In this document: one piece after another, positions 1-11,032 of the stretch
How the letters are laid out: each line of letters starts with the position of its first letter
Numbering within the stretch: position 1 is the stretch's first letter
Position numbers and translations under genes: made by a program
From: Lepidodermella squamata
Taxonomy: Eukaryota; Gastrotricha
DNA length: 64,000 bases
NCBI GenBank assembly: GCA_047495785.1
Contig: JBLDXI010000019.1
Coordinates: 2,976,001-3,040,000 of the forward strand
Reading direction: 5' to 3'
Notes under the pieces: generated by a model
What the model saw: the letters and a program-made list of their open reading frames with translations, nothing else
Databases searched by the model: none
What the model was told of the DNA's origin: nothing

Positions 1-312
1 AGATCGGTAATTTCCATTTATTTCCATGAAAATTTATTGCAATCTGTTAATAATAATATTATTAATTTGAAGAGATCACGTTCGAGTTGAATGCCACCAC
101 GAAGCCCTGCACACCCCATTCTTAACCTCTTATATTGAAGTAAAGGAATTATCCGGAGCTCTGATTCTAAACCAGGCCAACTCGGTTTTACAATCTAGGC
201 TGTGCGCAACAATGGAAGGGGGTAATTAATTAATTTAAAAAATCAGAAAATTCAAATAAAATAATTATTACTATTTTTAATATTAAAAAGGTTGGACGTT
301 TTCTGTCTTCAG
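1..312. other. Polinton DNA upstream of first visible polB exon
   Basis: AT-rich, no long reading frame. The last bases (tgtcttcag, ending at 312) look like a splice acceptor, and no in-frame ATG lies between it and the polymerase frame. An upstream polB exon is therefore expected either here (a short one I could not place in phase) or to the left of the window. Confidence 0.5.
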
Positions 313-3300
313 AATCAAGACTAGTGCATTGGAAGAAGACGAACTAGCCCTAGGGGCTGGTCAGCCGAAGAAAAAGCGACGTTTAGAGCAGACATTGGTC
401 GATTTTATACTGTCTCACAGATCGGTTCTGTTCATAGACAATGACGATCGCTTGTGCCTATTCAGAGCCATTGTTCACGCTCTAGCTTACCGTGATTTTA
501 ATGAGCCGAGGGCTGGTCATGAACGTCACGGAAATTTCGAACTATTGCGTCCCTATTATTCGAAAGATCGCGATGCATTAACACCATTGGCAATCCAAGA
601 GCGAGCAGTAGCATTCGAATACGAAGGGCAATTGGCTAAGCAGCTGATGGAGACTGCTGGTATTGATGGAAATAAAGATCGCTATGGCATCACGGATTTT
701 AAAAAAGCTGTTGAAACAATAGGGCTACCGTATCGTGGTAAATTCTGGTACCTGAATACTATTTCGACCCCTTACTAATTCTAAGAATTTAATTTTCTCA
801 GGGATTATTTACAACTTCAAAACGAAACAGGTTGTCGCAATTCATCCTCCGGCAACTGTTGAAATAGCTGACGAGCGAAAAATTTACATTGGTTTTATCA
901 GTAGTCAAACTATTGCTTCACATGTCGAAGGAGGCGTAGGGTCGTTCGAAAGTGTCGGACACTACGTCGGCCTAACTGGTATTTCTAACATATCAGGCGG
1001 AAAAATCATGTGCCCATACTGCTTCATGCTCCATAAGAAAAATTCCGTAGCGCATAAATGCAGTCGAAAGTGCAATAGGTGCCAAACCGTTGGGGCAGAT
1101 TGTAAAAGCAGTCGAGAGCGGGACATAATATGTCGTGGCTCTTGCGGACTATATTACCATGGAAAGCAGTGCTATGAAGCTCATGTCAAGGTGAACCCAA
1201 CTACTGGAAAATCAATCTGCGATTCTTTCTTCATGTGCAGCAAATGTGGAAGAACGTTGCCGGCGAAAGCTCGAAAAAAGCACAAATGTACGTGGTTGCG
1301 CAATTCGAAGCATGCTCAGGGAAATTTAATCTTTTAGGTGAAATTCGAAACTGCCGTGTCTGTAAAGGTGATTTGCCTCCACGCGACGAGTCTGCACCGC
1401 ACGAGTGCGTTATTCAACCTGGTAGGATTGGGAAAGTAAAGCCGAGGTTGCTTGCGTTGTTTGATTTCGAGACAATTCGAGGCAACGATGGCACCCTGAT
1501 ACCTGTAGTTGTTTGTCTCAATTTCTTTTGCGAATCTTGCAAATTCCTACCGAGCTCTGACAAATGTCCCGCAAATTGTACTAATGATGATCCACGCACT
1601 CACTCATTTGTCTCTGACGGAAGTGACAATTCTTGCGTTAACAAGCTAATGCGGTACATTCTTCAGGAGCAGTTCAGAGGTCTCTTCCTGTTGTCTCACA
1701 ATGGAGCTCGGTAATTTTAATTTCGAAAAACACTTTAGTTTTGAGATTTATTTCCCTACTATTACTATAACAAGCTTCGATCACATGTTCATCATGGCTT
1801 GGCTGCAGAGACATGAATACCAATTTGAAACTATCCACCACAACAATAGTGTCATGGAGATCAAAGTTGAAGGCAGCATTGTATTTCGCGACTTTTACTT
1901 GCTAACAATGACGAGTTTGGCAGCGCTTTTCAAAGCATTTGACCTACAAAATGAAGACATTACTGGGAAGCAATTTTTTCCCTACAACCTGTTGACGCCC
2001 GAAAACTGGTTGAAAGACGTAATCAACACCCCAACACTGAATGACTATGACACGTCAAAAATGTCATCTGCGAAAATCGATGAATTGAAACTACATATCG
2101 CACGGAATTCTTCATCTAATTTCAGCCTGAAATCGGAAACTGTTGCGTACTGTCATAGCGATGTCGTATTGCTACAGCAATGTGTAGTCAAATTCCGTGA
2201 GCTGATCCGTGAAATAACAACCATACCGGGGTCTTGTGACGACGGTATCGACCCTATCGCAGGTAAACCTAATAAAAAGTCCCTTTTGAATGAACCTCCA
2301 CCTTAAAAATTTCTGCTTTTGAAGAGTCGCGAACTCTTGCTTCACTATCAAATTTGATTTGGAGAACTCTTTATCTGGATAAAAATCTGCCTATACACCT
2401 GGTACCAAATACAGGTTATTCCGCGGGGTACATTTTTATTATTTTTACTTTTGATGAACATGATGGGAATTCTGTAAACCTCTCAGACCGAATTATTCCC
2501 GCGAATCGGTGATTTGGTTCGAATTTTTATCACGAAAAAGTAACAAGCGGATTCTGCATGCTGGAAATTCGAATGGCGAGGTCACCATCAAGTTGCCAGA
2601 AACTTCAAAATTCTATCGATTCAAACCAGACGGGGTTGTTCTGGATGAAAATGGTCACATTCGCGAAGTATTTCAATATCATTGGCACGGTTGTTTGCGA
2701 TGCTATCCTGACTGCACGAATAAGCTACACCCGGTCCGGAATGTCACCTTTGGTGAGTTGTATCGTGAGACACTGGCGAAAGATCAGGCGGTAATTGACG
2801 CCGGCTATCAGCTAACTGTCACATGGGGATGCGAAGCCAAGCGAATCATGGCTGAAGACGCTGTTTTAGCAGGCGAAATCGAGCGAACACTCACTATTGT
2901 TGACAGAGCTATGCCACGGCAATTTTACACAGGTGGACGCACCGAGGTATAATAATAATAATAACTTTTATGCAAGACCACCAAGTAACAGTCATAATGA
3001 CTGTTCACAGGTTTTCAGGCTACATTACGAGACATTACCAGGGGAGAAGATAAGGTATTTGGATGTGAATAGTCTGTACCCGGCTGTGCTGAGCTCGAAG
3101 CTTGGATCGGTGCAAGACGGATACGAGGAAGTATTTTTTCCTTACGGCAAGCCATGCCCGAAGGTTTTGGCAATGCGAAACAATGACATTGATCTGCGAG
3201 CACACTTCTTTTCGAAAGAAGATCCAAGCTTTGGACTTACTAGTTGCCTCGTACGAATCAAGCGTGATGTCTACCTGCCAATTCTAGGGTATAGAACGTC

Positions 3301-4875
3301 CAGAGGCTGCCTGAAATTCGGATCTTGCCGTTCATGTATGGAACTGGGAGCTCAAGTCGCATGTGTACACAATGACGAAGAACGATGCTTTCATGCTTAC
3401 GTGACAACTTCAGAATTGAGGCTCGCGCTCGATTATGGTCAATGCGAAATCGTCCGCTTCTATGGTACTAAATTTTCCTAATTTAATTGTATCTTCCCTA
3501 TGATATATCGTGGGCATCTCTTCATAGAGACATACCACTACCCGAAGAAATCCAACATGATATTTCGTTCGTTCATTTACGCTGGGCTCAAAGTGAGTAA
3601 TCAGTAGCTTATTTAGCCTTTTGTTTGAACTACCTGTTCACTCTAAAGATCAAGCTCGAATCCAGCGGCTATGATGGGCCTGACATTGATGACTACATTG
3701 AGACGTGCTCAAAACTGTACGGGTTTAAGATGGATAAAGACAAGCTGAAGAACCCCAATTCAGCACTGAGATCCCTTGGGAAATTGCTGTTAAACACTGG
3801 TTGGAATTGTTTAGTTGGCTAATAATTCTGATAACCTTCCATCTCTCTCTCTTTTTATTTTAGCTTATGGAAAACTGGGTCTTAGACCTGATGGAATTCA
3901 AGTTTCATATGTCGACACACCATCAGAGTTGTTGAGACTACTTCGAAGACCTGGCATGAAAATTCATGACATTGCCGTATTGCCTCCGAGTGAAGACTTC
4001 GAAGATGATGGTGATGGGATGCTAACCAAAGAACGGTTACGCATCACTCATTCAACTGAATTGGAAGAGTTCCAACCCTCGTTACCTGTGTCTAACATTG
4101 TTCTAGCAGCCATGGTTACTTCTGCTGCTAGAATTTACCTCTTCAAACAGCTCCATCGGCTCCAGGCAACCTTGTTGTATACTGATACTGGTGAGAATTC
4201 CGAAACAAAGTGCCCTAAATTCAACCATGAGTCGATCTTTCATTCATGTTTTAGACTCTTGCATTTACGTGGAAAAGCCGGGATCAGCCGTGCCACTGCA
4301 CACAGGCGACTGTCTGGGTAAATATATTGAACCGTTCAGAATAAAAAAGAAAAAAAATCGGAATGAATATTCTTAAACTATTATAGGTAACTGGAAAGAT
4401 GAGATCGGATCGGGAGATTACATCACAAAGTAAGGAATGAATATAACGAATTCAAAATCCAAAGTTAAATGTACCTTTCTCAGATTTATTGGTTTGGCAC
4501 CGAAGACGTATCTGATACAACAATCTAACGGAGTAAGCTCTCCTGAACTTCTGACTAAACGAACAATTCTTAATCTAATTATTGTACTAGCAAACTACAA
4601 TTCGAATGAAAGGCTTCCAGCTGAAACCTGCCCTCGAGAGGCAAGTCAACTACGACAGTTTCATGCGACTTCTTCACTCTATCAATGCTGACAAGAACGC
4701 AGACGAGGCTTGTTTGAAGTTGGAACAGCAGGTTTGGCGCCGATTTCAGTGCCATCCCTATGCAAAGGTTGCAATTCAAGATGTGATAAAAACACTCCGA
4801 TTCAAGTTTATGAAACGCTTCATTTCAGATTATGAAACATTCGAAACTGTACCCTTTGGTTATATTAAGGGCTAA
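313..4875 (+). CDS. polB: Protein-primed DNA polymerase B of Polinton (14 visible exons)
   Basis: Replicates the element's linear DNA by protein priming. Visible exons: 313-737, 802-1287, 1338-1710, 1775-2262, 2325-2427, 2487-2946, 3011-3464, 3528-3592, 3649-3799, 3864-4190, 4255-4317, 4387-4429, 4484-4532 and 4591-4875. All junctions are GT-AG, introns are 50-69 nt, and the phases add up to about 1,250 codons without a stop. A basic stretch PKKKRR near the start could be a nuclear signal. Exons 2-3 hold a cysteine-rich zinc-binding stretch. The exonuclease region shows LFDFETI, FDHMF and YCHSDVVLL. The polymerase palm shows DVNSLYP (motif A), KLLLN plus YGKLG (motif B, split by an intron) and YTDTDS (motif C, also split by an intron). 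The extreme N-terminus is missing from view. The large number of introns is unusual for this family. Confidence 0.95.
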
Positions 4876-4889
4876 CGGACTGAATTGTG

Positions 4890-4932
4890 AGCATGGCGAT
4901 GTACAATAATAATAATAATATCGCCATGCTTT
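4890..4932. repeat. Inverted repeat at integrase start
   Basis: GCATGGCGAT and ATCGCCATGC flank a short AAT repeat, forming a perfect 10-bp stem exactly over the integrase start codon (ATG at 4,893). An AAT run also occurs in polB intron 6 (from 2,949). The stem may be a chance effect of the repeat, or may affect start selection. Confidence 0.6.
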
Positions 4933-6054
4933 CTGACGAGGACTATGTAACTCTTGATGAGCTTTTACATCCATTATATTATACTGCTAACTTGCCCAGT
5001 TCATTTCGATCTATTAAAATTCTGTACGAAGCTGCAAAGGCCAGGTATCCAAATAATCGGGTCATTACCTATAAAACAGTTCGAGAATGGCTATCGGCTC
5101 AACCGGCTTATAGCCTTTTCCGGCAAGCTTCTACGCGCAATCGTAAGCTTTATAGGCGAGTTGCGGTACATGCTAAGGGTTCCACCTTTGCTGGGGACCT
5201 AATGGAAATTACGAAGGAATATCAATTTTTCAACGCGAGAAAGAAGTACGTCCTATGCATAAAGGACCTTTTTACCCGCAAAACTTGGTTGAGGGTGTTG
5301 AAAAATAAAACAGCTGCTATAGTGCTTGGTGCGATTAAAGGTATCATGTCCGAAATCGACTTGATCCCTAATCAGGTAATTACTGACAAAGGTAAGAGAA
5401 AACATCTGTCTGCCGCAGTGTCTTAATCTCCATTTAAAATCTCTGATCTAATTAGGATCCGAGTTTCGCGATAAGAAAGTTCAAAAGTACTTTTCTGATC
5501 TCGGCGCCAGGTTTTACCTCACTAATTCTCCCAAGAAGGTGGGTGCAATCGAGACATTTATCAAGAACCTTCGAATGCGATTGGTTCGATATATGATGGC
5601 TAATAACACTAAAAATTTCATCGATAAACTTGACGACATTTTGGATGCAATCAATAGCTGCCCAAATTCAACAACCGGCTTTAGCCCTGATGAGTTATGG
5701 AACCTTAACCCTGAATTGAATGTGGCGCTTTCGCAACCCGGTTTCATGACTGTTTATGAGGATCACCCAGACAATTTAGTCGCTCATCGAAACGCTTTCA
5801 AGACGATTCGCCAAATACGAGTGAAATTCAATTTGGGAGATCGCGTTCGGATCTTGCAACAGCGGAAAATTTTCAAAAACCGAATTAAACACCCGACTTT
5901 TAGCGACAGAATCTACCATGTGACTGAAATTCTTCCTCAAAATGATCACTCGACGGTGGCTTACCGCGTATCATCTGACCCCAACGATAAATCCGGGCAA
6001 CTGAAGCGTGTTTTCTACACGCATGAGCTCCAGAAGTTATATAAAGAGAAGTGA
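4893..6054 (+). CDS. INT: Retrovirus-type integrase of Polinton
   Basis: Inserts the element into the host chromosome. Two exons, 4,893-5,391 and 5,456-6,054, phase 1, giving 365 aa. The rve core is clear: first catalytic Asp in FAGDLMEI, second in VITDKG at the exon end, and Glu in KKVGAIETF about 34 residues later. The C-terminal part (FNLGDRVRI...) looks like the SH3/chromo-type DNA-binding tail usual in Polinton integrases. The gene starts 18 nt after the polB stop and points the same way. The first ATG at 4,893 is chosen because the frame upstream has only a GTG; the Met at 4,899 is an alternative. No stop or frameshift is seen. Confidence 0.95.
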
Positions 6055-6069
6055 TTTCGCACGCACCTT

Positions 6070-6342
6070 ATGGTAATGTCATCCATTTCAAATCCCGAAC
6101 TTGCGTCAACTGATCGTCGATCTCAGCAACTTCGACCTTTTCTCCTTGCAACGAGAACCGCAACTGCTTTTCAACCACCGAGTTTATCAAGCGTACCTAG
6201 ATCCTCTTCATCATTAGCATCGCGATCAAAGCAAGTACTCGCCCTGGCTCTTACTCTGGTTTTACTGCTTTTGACCTTGGTTGTCCACCATCTACTATAT
6301 CCAACCGTACCTACTCTACCTAATAATGCTGTCAGTCAATAG
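6070..6342 (+). CDS. Small ORF with C-terminal membrane segment
   Basis: 90 codons starting 15 nt after the integrase stop. The first 55 residues are Ser/Arg/Pro-rich and hydrophilic. A strongly hydrophobic stretch follows (LALALTLVLLLLTLVV), then a short tail, as in a tail-anchored membrane protein. It overlaps the next gene by 17 nt in another frame. I know no family for it. Its compact placement and codon-clean frame favour a real viral-type gene, but it could be a chance ORF. Confidence 0.4.
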   Translation: MVMSSISNPELASTDRRSQQLRPFLLATRTATAFQPPSLSSVPRSSSSLASRSKQVLALALTLVLLLLTLVVHHLLYPTVPTLPNNAVSQ

Positions 6343-7511
6343 CTACTACGGCAAGGACTTGATTCTAGTTCTACCATCTCATGCGTCATCAGATTTGTAT
6401 CCTCAAAATACTGCTGCAGAGTTCAAAGTCAAGCTTCCACATATTATTGGTAAGTTGAATAAACTCGTATCGTCTTGCATCTTGTTACGCCTTCCGATAA
6501 TAGATTTAGGGAGCGTTGGCTCTCATGAAGCTGCCCTCCTCGAGGTTTGCACTCCATCGCAGGTTGTTTCGCTGAAAAAGTCCACTTTTTTCGTTTTCAA
6601 AACCTCTTGGTTGGACCGTGGCACTCTTGAGGAATCACCTTACAACAACCCTTTGGAGTTTGCCGAGTGCCATGTGGGTGGTCGCATCTACGAGACAATG
6701 ACAGATTACATCAATGACTTGCTCTCTGCTATGCCTGAATGGGCTGAAATCAACATGGCCTATGAGGAAGGCAAAGATCGCATTCGCTTTGACCTAAAAC
6801 CCGGCTTCGGGTTGTACCTTCCCGAATTTACGGGGCAGATTCTTGGTTTTGGAAAGGCTGTCGTTTTAATTAACGTCCCTCCAGATGAAGAGTCTAGTGG
6901 GGATGAAGATTGGCAGCAGAGACATGAACGGGAATATTTGAGCCTCTTCAGTCATTTATTGCGATTTATACTGGCCGGAAAAGATGGCAAAAAGTTGGTA
7001 ATGGCAAATGGGAAAAAACCTACATATCAGACCGACGAAGATGGTAAATTAACCCTGAATCTTTATCAGAGGAGTTTGGCAGATGAGGTCTCATTGGCCG
7101 CTGAGGTTGCTTATCGATCCACGCGCAAAGATCAGCCGCTCTACTCTGAATTCATTCCGCAAATTCATTTCCACACTCCGCTGATTTATTGCTACACGGA
7201 CCTCATTGAGCCGGTTATTTGCGGTGATAAAAGTGTCCCTTTGCTGCGAGTTTTTCCCGCGTCTTCTGGCGCATCCAACAAGCAAAAGTACAACCTGATC
7301 AGTTTTGCTGGCTCAACACCGTACTATCACCCAATCAAGTCGCAATTTTTGGACACCCTGAGCTTCATGATGTGCCTCGATTCAGGTATCTGTGATTTTC
7401 TTCTTCATCGTCAGCTGTGATTTTTACGAATTGATGATTTTAGGAGAGAAATTAGTATTTAAACAAGGGAAAAGTATGCTGACAATCCACATACGTCCCA
7501 TTCGCCATTAA
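6326..7511 (+). CDS. Minor capsid protein, penton-like
   Basis: Two exons, 6,326 to about 7,385 and from about 7,445 to 7,511. The intron (gtatctg...ttttag) joins a frame that ends in a short basic tail and TAA. About 374 aa. The C-terminal half has the pattern seen in Polinton minor capsid (penton, jelly-roll) proteins: IYCYTDLIEP, then GD..VPLLRVFP, then a YHP block before the end. The N-terminus (YYGKDLILVLPSHASSDLYP) fits a capsid protein with an extended arm. It lies directly upstream of the core-like protein (2-nt gap) in the usual capsid block. The assignment rests on recalled family pattern plus position, and is not proven. Confidence 0.75.
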
Positions 7512-7513
7512 AA

Positions 7514-8035
7514 ATGCGACAACCTATTAGCTCCGATTCATACCTGCACTGGTTTCAGCAACAACAGACTGGTCGTGGGATTTCTTCTTCAATCCAACCA
7601 TTCACTGGACCCTCTATTGTTTTGATGCCACAAGTCGGTAATGGCTTGGGTAAGAACGGCGATTAGTTTTCATCAACATTCTTAGGAATTTCTCGTGTGT
7701 TGTTTTTTTTCTTTTCAAAAAAAATATTAGGTACTTGGCTCCGAGGTTGGGTACGAAATAGCCTGATTCCATTTCTACCCAGGCTCTTGAACACTGCTGC
7801 TACAGCGGCATCCAACATAGCTTCAGATATCTCCACGCGTCAACAGAGTGGCGCAGATCTCAATGTAGCTGAGGTTTTTAAAAACCGAGGATTGGAAGGT
7901 CTCAAGTCTGTTGGCAAAGAAGCTGTTAATCATTTAGCTTCTCAGTATGGATCTGGAAAGCGCAAACGCAAAGGGAAACCAAAAAAGCGTGCAGTTTTGT
8001 TCAAGCAGCCAAAATCGGATCGCATTTTGTTCTAA
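7514..8035 (+). CDS. Small basic virion protein (core / pVI-like)
   Basis: Two exons, 7,514-7,649 and 7,731-8,035 (GT-AG, phase 1), 146 aa. A hydrophobic/amphipathic middle (WLRGWVRNSLIPFLPRLLN) and a very basic end (GKRKRKGKPKKRA) resemble the small protein located beside the capsid gene in Polintons and adintoviruses, which has been compared with adenovirus core and membrane-lytic proteins. DNA condensation or membrane action are inferences only. An AATAAA at 8,071 follows the stop. Confidence 0.55.
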
Positions 8036-8045
8036 TTAAGTGTGT

Positions 8046-8054
8046 GTATATAAA
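8046..8054 (+). promoter_or_regulatory. TATA box upstream of major capsid gene
   Basis: TGTATATAAAGG lies about 60 bp before the capsid ATG at 8,112. The AATAAA of the preceding gene (8,071) lies between the TATA and the ATG, so 3' and 5' signals are interleaved in a very compact layout. Confidence 0.6.
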
Positions 8055-8070
8055 GGATCTTCAGAAATTG

Positions 8071-8076
8071 AATAAA
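8071..8076 (+). terminator. AATAAA polyadenylation signal of core-like gene
   Basis: AATAAA 35 nt after the stop of the 7,514-8,035 gene. Confidence 0.5.
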
Positions 8077-8111
8077 TTGTAATCGCCCAAGTGCTTTACG
8101 TTTTTACAATC

Positions 8112-9461
8112 ATGTCTGACCATGCTATTAGAGCCGAATTAGCTGTTTTTGCCTCACCTGCATTCACAAATGAAATCACAGGAACGCACGTAACTGAATG
8201 CTTTCCAACAACATCGATAAGTGGAGCCCAGCAGATAACATTTGTTATCCCTGCTTCTGAAGCCTTCACAGACCTCAGTCACACCTATTTATCAATCAAG
8301 GCTACGCTAACACCGACGAATGATGACATCACAACAGAGACATTTTGCTGCGCGGGCGTAAATAACCTGTTGAACTCCTTATTCGAGGACTGTCACATTT
8401 ATCTCAACGAATGCTTAATCACGCAGAATTCTTCGCTCCATAGCTACCAGGCATATATGGAAAACTTCTTATCGGCAACACAAGATATCCAGTCTACAAA
8501 GCTCACCAACGTTGGTTGGTACCCTGATACCCCCGGGTTGTTCAACAATCTGAAGGAAAATGCAGGGTTCAAATCTCGTCGTGCGCTGGTGAAGAATTTC
8601 GAACAAAAACCCGTCATCTCTTTGCTGGGGAAAATTTCGACCGATTTCTTCAATCAGGAACGATATTTGATCCCACAAACAAGCGTGCGAATTAAGCTGA
8701 CTCTACACAAGCCAGAGTTTTTCCTTATGTCTGATAATCTGGCAAATTACGAGTTCAAACTTCTGGAGGCGGTCTTGCTAGTAAAACGAGTTGAGGTTGT
8801 TCCCGAGGTCACCATTGCACTTGAAAAGGCGCTATTGGAAGCACCGGCTCGTTACAGTTTCACTCATACGGTGACTAAGCCATTCAATTTGCCTACTAAT
8901 ATGACGGCCATTTTCCTCAACAACGTTGTATTAGGAGTGATTCCCGAAAAGATTGTATTAGGTAAAAAGAAAAAACCCATTTTTTTTCAGACCATTCCAA
9001 TATAACTTGTTTTACCATTGCAAGCCATGGTCGAGGATGAAGGTATTCAGGGTTCAGCTGCCACCAACCCTTTCAGGTTTCAACATTTCGGTCTTCAGAA
9101 TATAACAATTACCATCGATGGAAAGGCTGTTGGTGGCACACCTCTTGCAATGGATTTCGAAGCTAACGATTGTGCCCGAGTTTACCAACTCATGCAAGAT
9201 ACCATATTTCCGACTTCGAATTCAAAGTGTGTCAACATAAGTCGGGATGATTTCGTCAAAGGTGGTGGCTTTGTCATGGCATTCGACTTGAGTCAGGATT
9301 CGGATCCTAATGGACGTTTGACGCAGACAGGACAGATGGCGATCAACCTTCTCTTCAGCAAGAAACTGACTTCTCCAACGACTTTGATTGCCGTAATGTA
9401 TTATAAAAACAAGACGCTAGAAATTCAGGCCAACAGAACAGTCCTGCATAATTTCTTCTAA
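8112..9461 (+). CDS. MCP: Major capsid protein, double jelly-roll
   Basis: Forms the predicted icosahedral shell. Two exons, 8,112-8,961 and 9,025-9,461; the phase-1 intron begins gtaaaaag and ends ttgcaag. About 428 aa. The N-terminal segment (ELAVFASPAFTNEI...) and blocks such as NNLLNSLFEDCHIYLNE, NFLSATQDIQ and the post-intron AMVEDEGIQGS followed by NPFRFQHFG and ITITIDGK match the conserved layout of Polinton capsid proteins. The ATG at 8,112 is chosen because it follows a TATA box and begins the conserved arm. No lesion is visible. The protease gene starts 6 nt downstream. Confidence 0.92.
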
Positions 9462-9467
9462 GAAAAC

Positions 9468-9959
9468 ATGAACACCCTGGAACTGAATGCTTTGCTCCAT
9501 TCCGACCCTATTATCAATCAAGGTGTTTACGCTACAATTCCGTGCGATATGCTTCATTATTACGAAAACTATGATATGCATACTAAGCCTCTTTACCTAA
9601 TCGTGAATGCCTCTCCAAGCTCGACAGCAGGCACTCATTGGATAGCCATACATGTAACGGAAACATCAATTACCTTCATGGACTCTTATGGTCAGGATTC
9701 GGGATCTTGGTCGGTTCGTCTGGACCATTTCATCGGTAACATGGCGAATTGTGGCAGGAAGCTCGTATCATTCAATCACCGCGGCCTTCAACCGTTTGAC
9801 AGTGCCTACTGTGGTTTGTATTGCCTGGTATTCCTACATCAGTCAGCTCGCGGTGTTTCCCTACCTAATATTCTTTCGTTAATCACTAATCATGGCTGGA
9901 ATACGAGAGCCGAAAATGACGCTTTTGTTGCACGCTTTGTTAAGGACAACTTTGCATAG
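9468..9959 (+). CDS. PRO: Adenovirus-type cysteine protease (copy 1, complete)
   Basis: Matures capsid proteins. 163 aa in one exon. The catalytic set of the adenain/Ulp1 fold is visible: His in GTHWIAIH, acidic residue in FMDSYG, and Cys in DSAYCGLYC. It starts 6 nt after the capsid stop. This is the only copy with the native N-terminus (MNTLELNALLHSDP); the two downstream copies lack the first 21 residues. Confidence 0.93.
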   Translation: MNTLELNALLHSDPIINQGVYATIPCDMLHYYENYDMHTKPLYLIVNASPSSTAGTHWIAIHVTETSITFMDSYGQDSGSWSVRLDHFIGNMANCGRKLVSFNHRGLQPFDSAYCGLYCLVFLHQSARGVSLPNILSLITNHGWNTRAENDAFVARFVKDNFA

Positions 9960-9970
9960 TATATAAAAAG
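9960..9970 (+). promoter_or_regulatory. TATA box of ATPase (copy 1)
   Basis: TATATAAAAAG starts 1 nt after the protease stop codon and ends 12 nt before the ATPase ATG. Repeated at 11,922 and 13,878. The very short leader would be unusual if this is the true TATA box. Confidence 0.45.
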
Positions 9971-9982
9971 AGCTGCTTGTAA

Positions 9983-10832
9983 ATGTTACCTACCATACAT
10001 AATATTAATAAATCCATAACGGAAGATTATATGACGATGACTTCGTTTACCACAGCTTTCCAGGCACCTTGTACTATAATCATTTCTGGCCCTAGTCAGG
10101 GTGGAAAATCAACACTAATCAAAGATATTTTGCTGTACCCTGGCTCATTCGATAGACCTATCGATAGGGTAGTTTGGTTTCGAGGTATTGCTCAACCAGG
10201 TCATGTCGAACTCAGTCAACAAGTTCGGGCAGTGCGTGGAATTCCGATCGAATATCGGGATGACATAACAACCTTTCACGAGGCTGATTACCTGGGACCT
10301 GGGCATAAGCTGCTGGTATTCGATGATAATTACTGCGATGCCAAGGATATGAAGCAAGTTGCAGAACTGTTTTACCGCGGTTCGCATCACAGCCAAATTT
10401 CAGTAATAATGGCGCAAAATAATTTATTTCCTCGGTTTGTTTACTGCTATATGAATAATATATTATAACCATGATTTTTAGAGGAAAGTTTTCCCGAGAT
10501 GTCACCTTGAATGCGAGATACATTATTGTTTTTCGCTCACCTTGTGACATGACTCAGTTCGGACACCTGGCTCGTCGAATTTTACCCAAAGACTGGAGAT
10601 TCTTGCAAGGTTAACAATTTAAATTTCATTTGAATATTACCGCTTCACATCATTAAAATATATAGAGAGCTTTGACATTGCTACGAGCGCGCCTTTTGGT
10701 TATCTTTTAATAGATAACACATCATCTTGCCCGCCGTTACTCCGTTTTCGAAACTTTATCGGATCTCGAACTGGCAACGTTTTTGTAAAGGTGGAAGACG
10801 TTCCCAGCTTGAACCTACCACTGACTATATAA
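9983..10832 (+). CDS. ATP: FtsK/HerA-type packaging ATPase (copy 1)
   Basis: Pumps the genome into the capsid. Three exons, 9,983-10,434, 10,482-10,609 and 10,666-10,832 (introns of 47 and 56 nt), 248 aa. Walker A is GPSQGGKST, Walker B is LLVFDDNY, followed by SVIMAQNNLFPR with a likely sensor Asn. Exon 3 ends with the SFDIATSAPFGYLLID block typical of the family's C-terminus. Without the introns the frame would stop early at NNIL, so the splicing model matters. An AATAAA follows 24 nt after the stop. Confidence 0.95.
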
Positions 10833-10855
10833 AAAGGACTCTGTGTTACAGTAGG

Positions 10856-10861
10856 AATAAA
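10856..10861 (+). terminator. AATAAA downstream of ATPase (copy 1)
   Basis: Polyadenylation signal 24 nt after the ATPase stop. Equivalent sites occur in units 2 and 3 (12,818 and 14,774). The sequence TATATAAAAAG that overlaps the stop codon (10,826) looks like a TATA box but is probably incidental, since no convincing + gene follows it. Confidence 0.5.
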
Positions 10862-10895
10862 CACATCAAACTCTTGATTATGTTCGGTTTATTGT

Positions 10896-10932
10896 GTTAC
10901 TACTACTACGAATACTACTACTACTACTACAG
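10896..10932. repeat. TAC trinucleotide run
   Basis: Imperfect (TAC)n run, repeated in units 2 and 3. A 20-residue polyTyr-like reading through it is not credible as a gene. Confidence 0.8.
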
Positions 10933-11032
10933 TATATGTTAAGCATACGTAGATTAAGTAAGCGATATATAGTATATATAGTATTGTCCAGTGTCAGTTT
11001 AGTCCATTGAGCCGAGAACGAATTCTCTCTCT

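Noticed and set aside
1-312. Window starts with AG; could be the Polinton left terminus
   Set aside because: No inverted match to the right end (AGTAGTAAGG...), and the S0 second exon is not seen, so the true left end must lie further left.
10145-10550. Minus-strand ORFs (83 and 112 codons) opposite the ATPase, repeated in each unit
   Set aside because: Shadows of the conserved + strand coding sequence; no independent features.
10727-10942. 71-codon + ORF ending in a Tyr run, repeated three times
   Set aside because: It overlaps ATPase exon 3 in another frame and continues into a TAC microsatellite.
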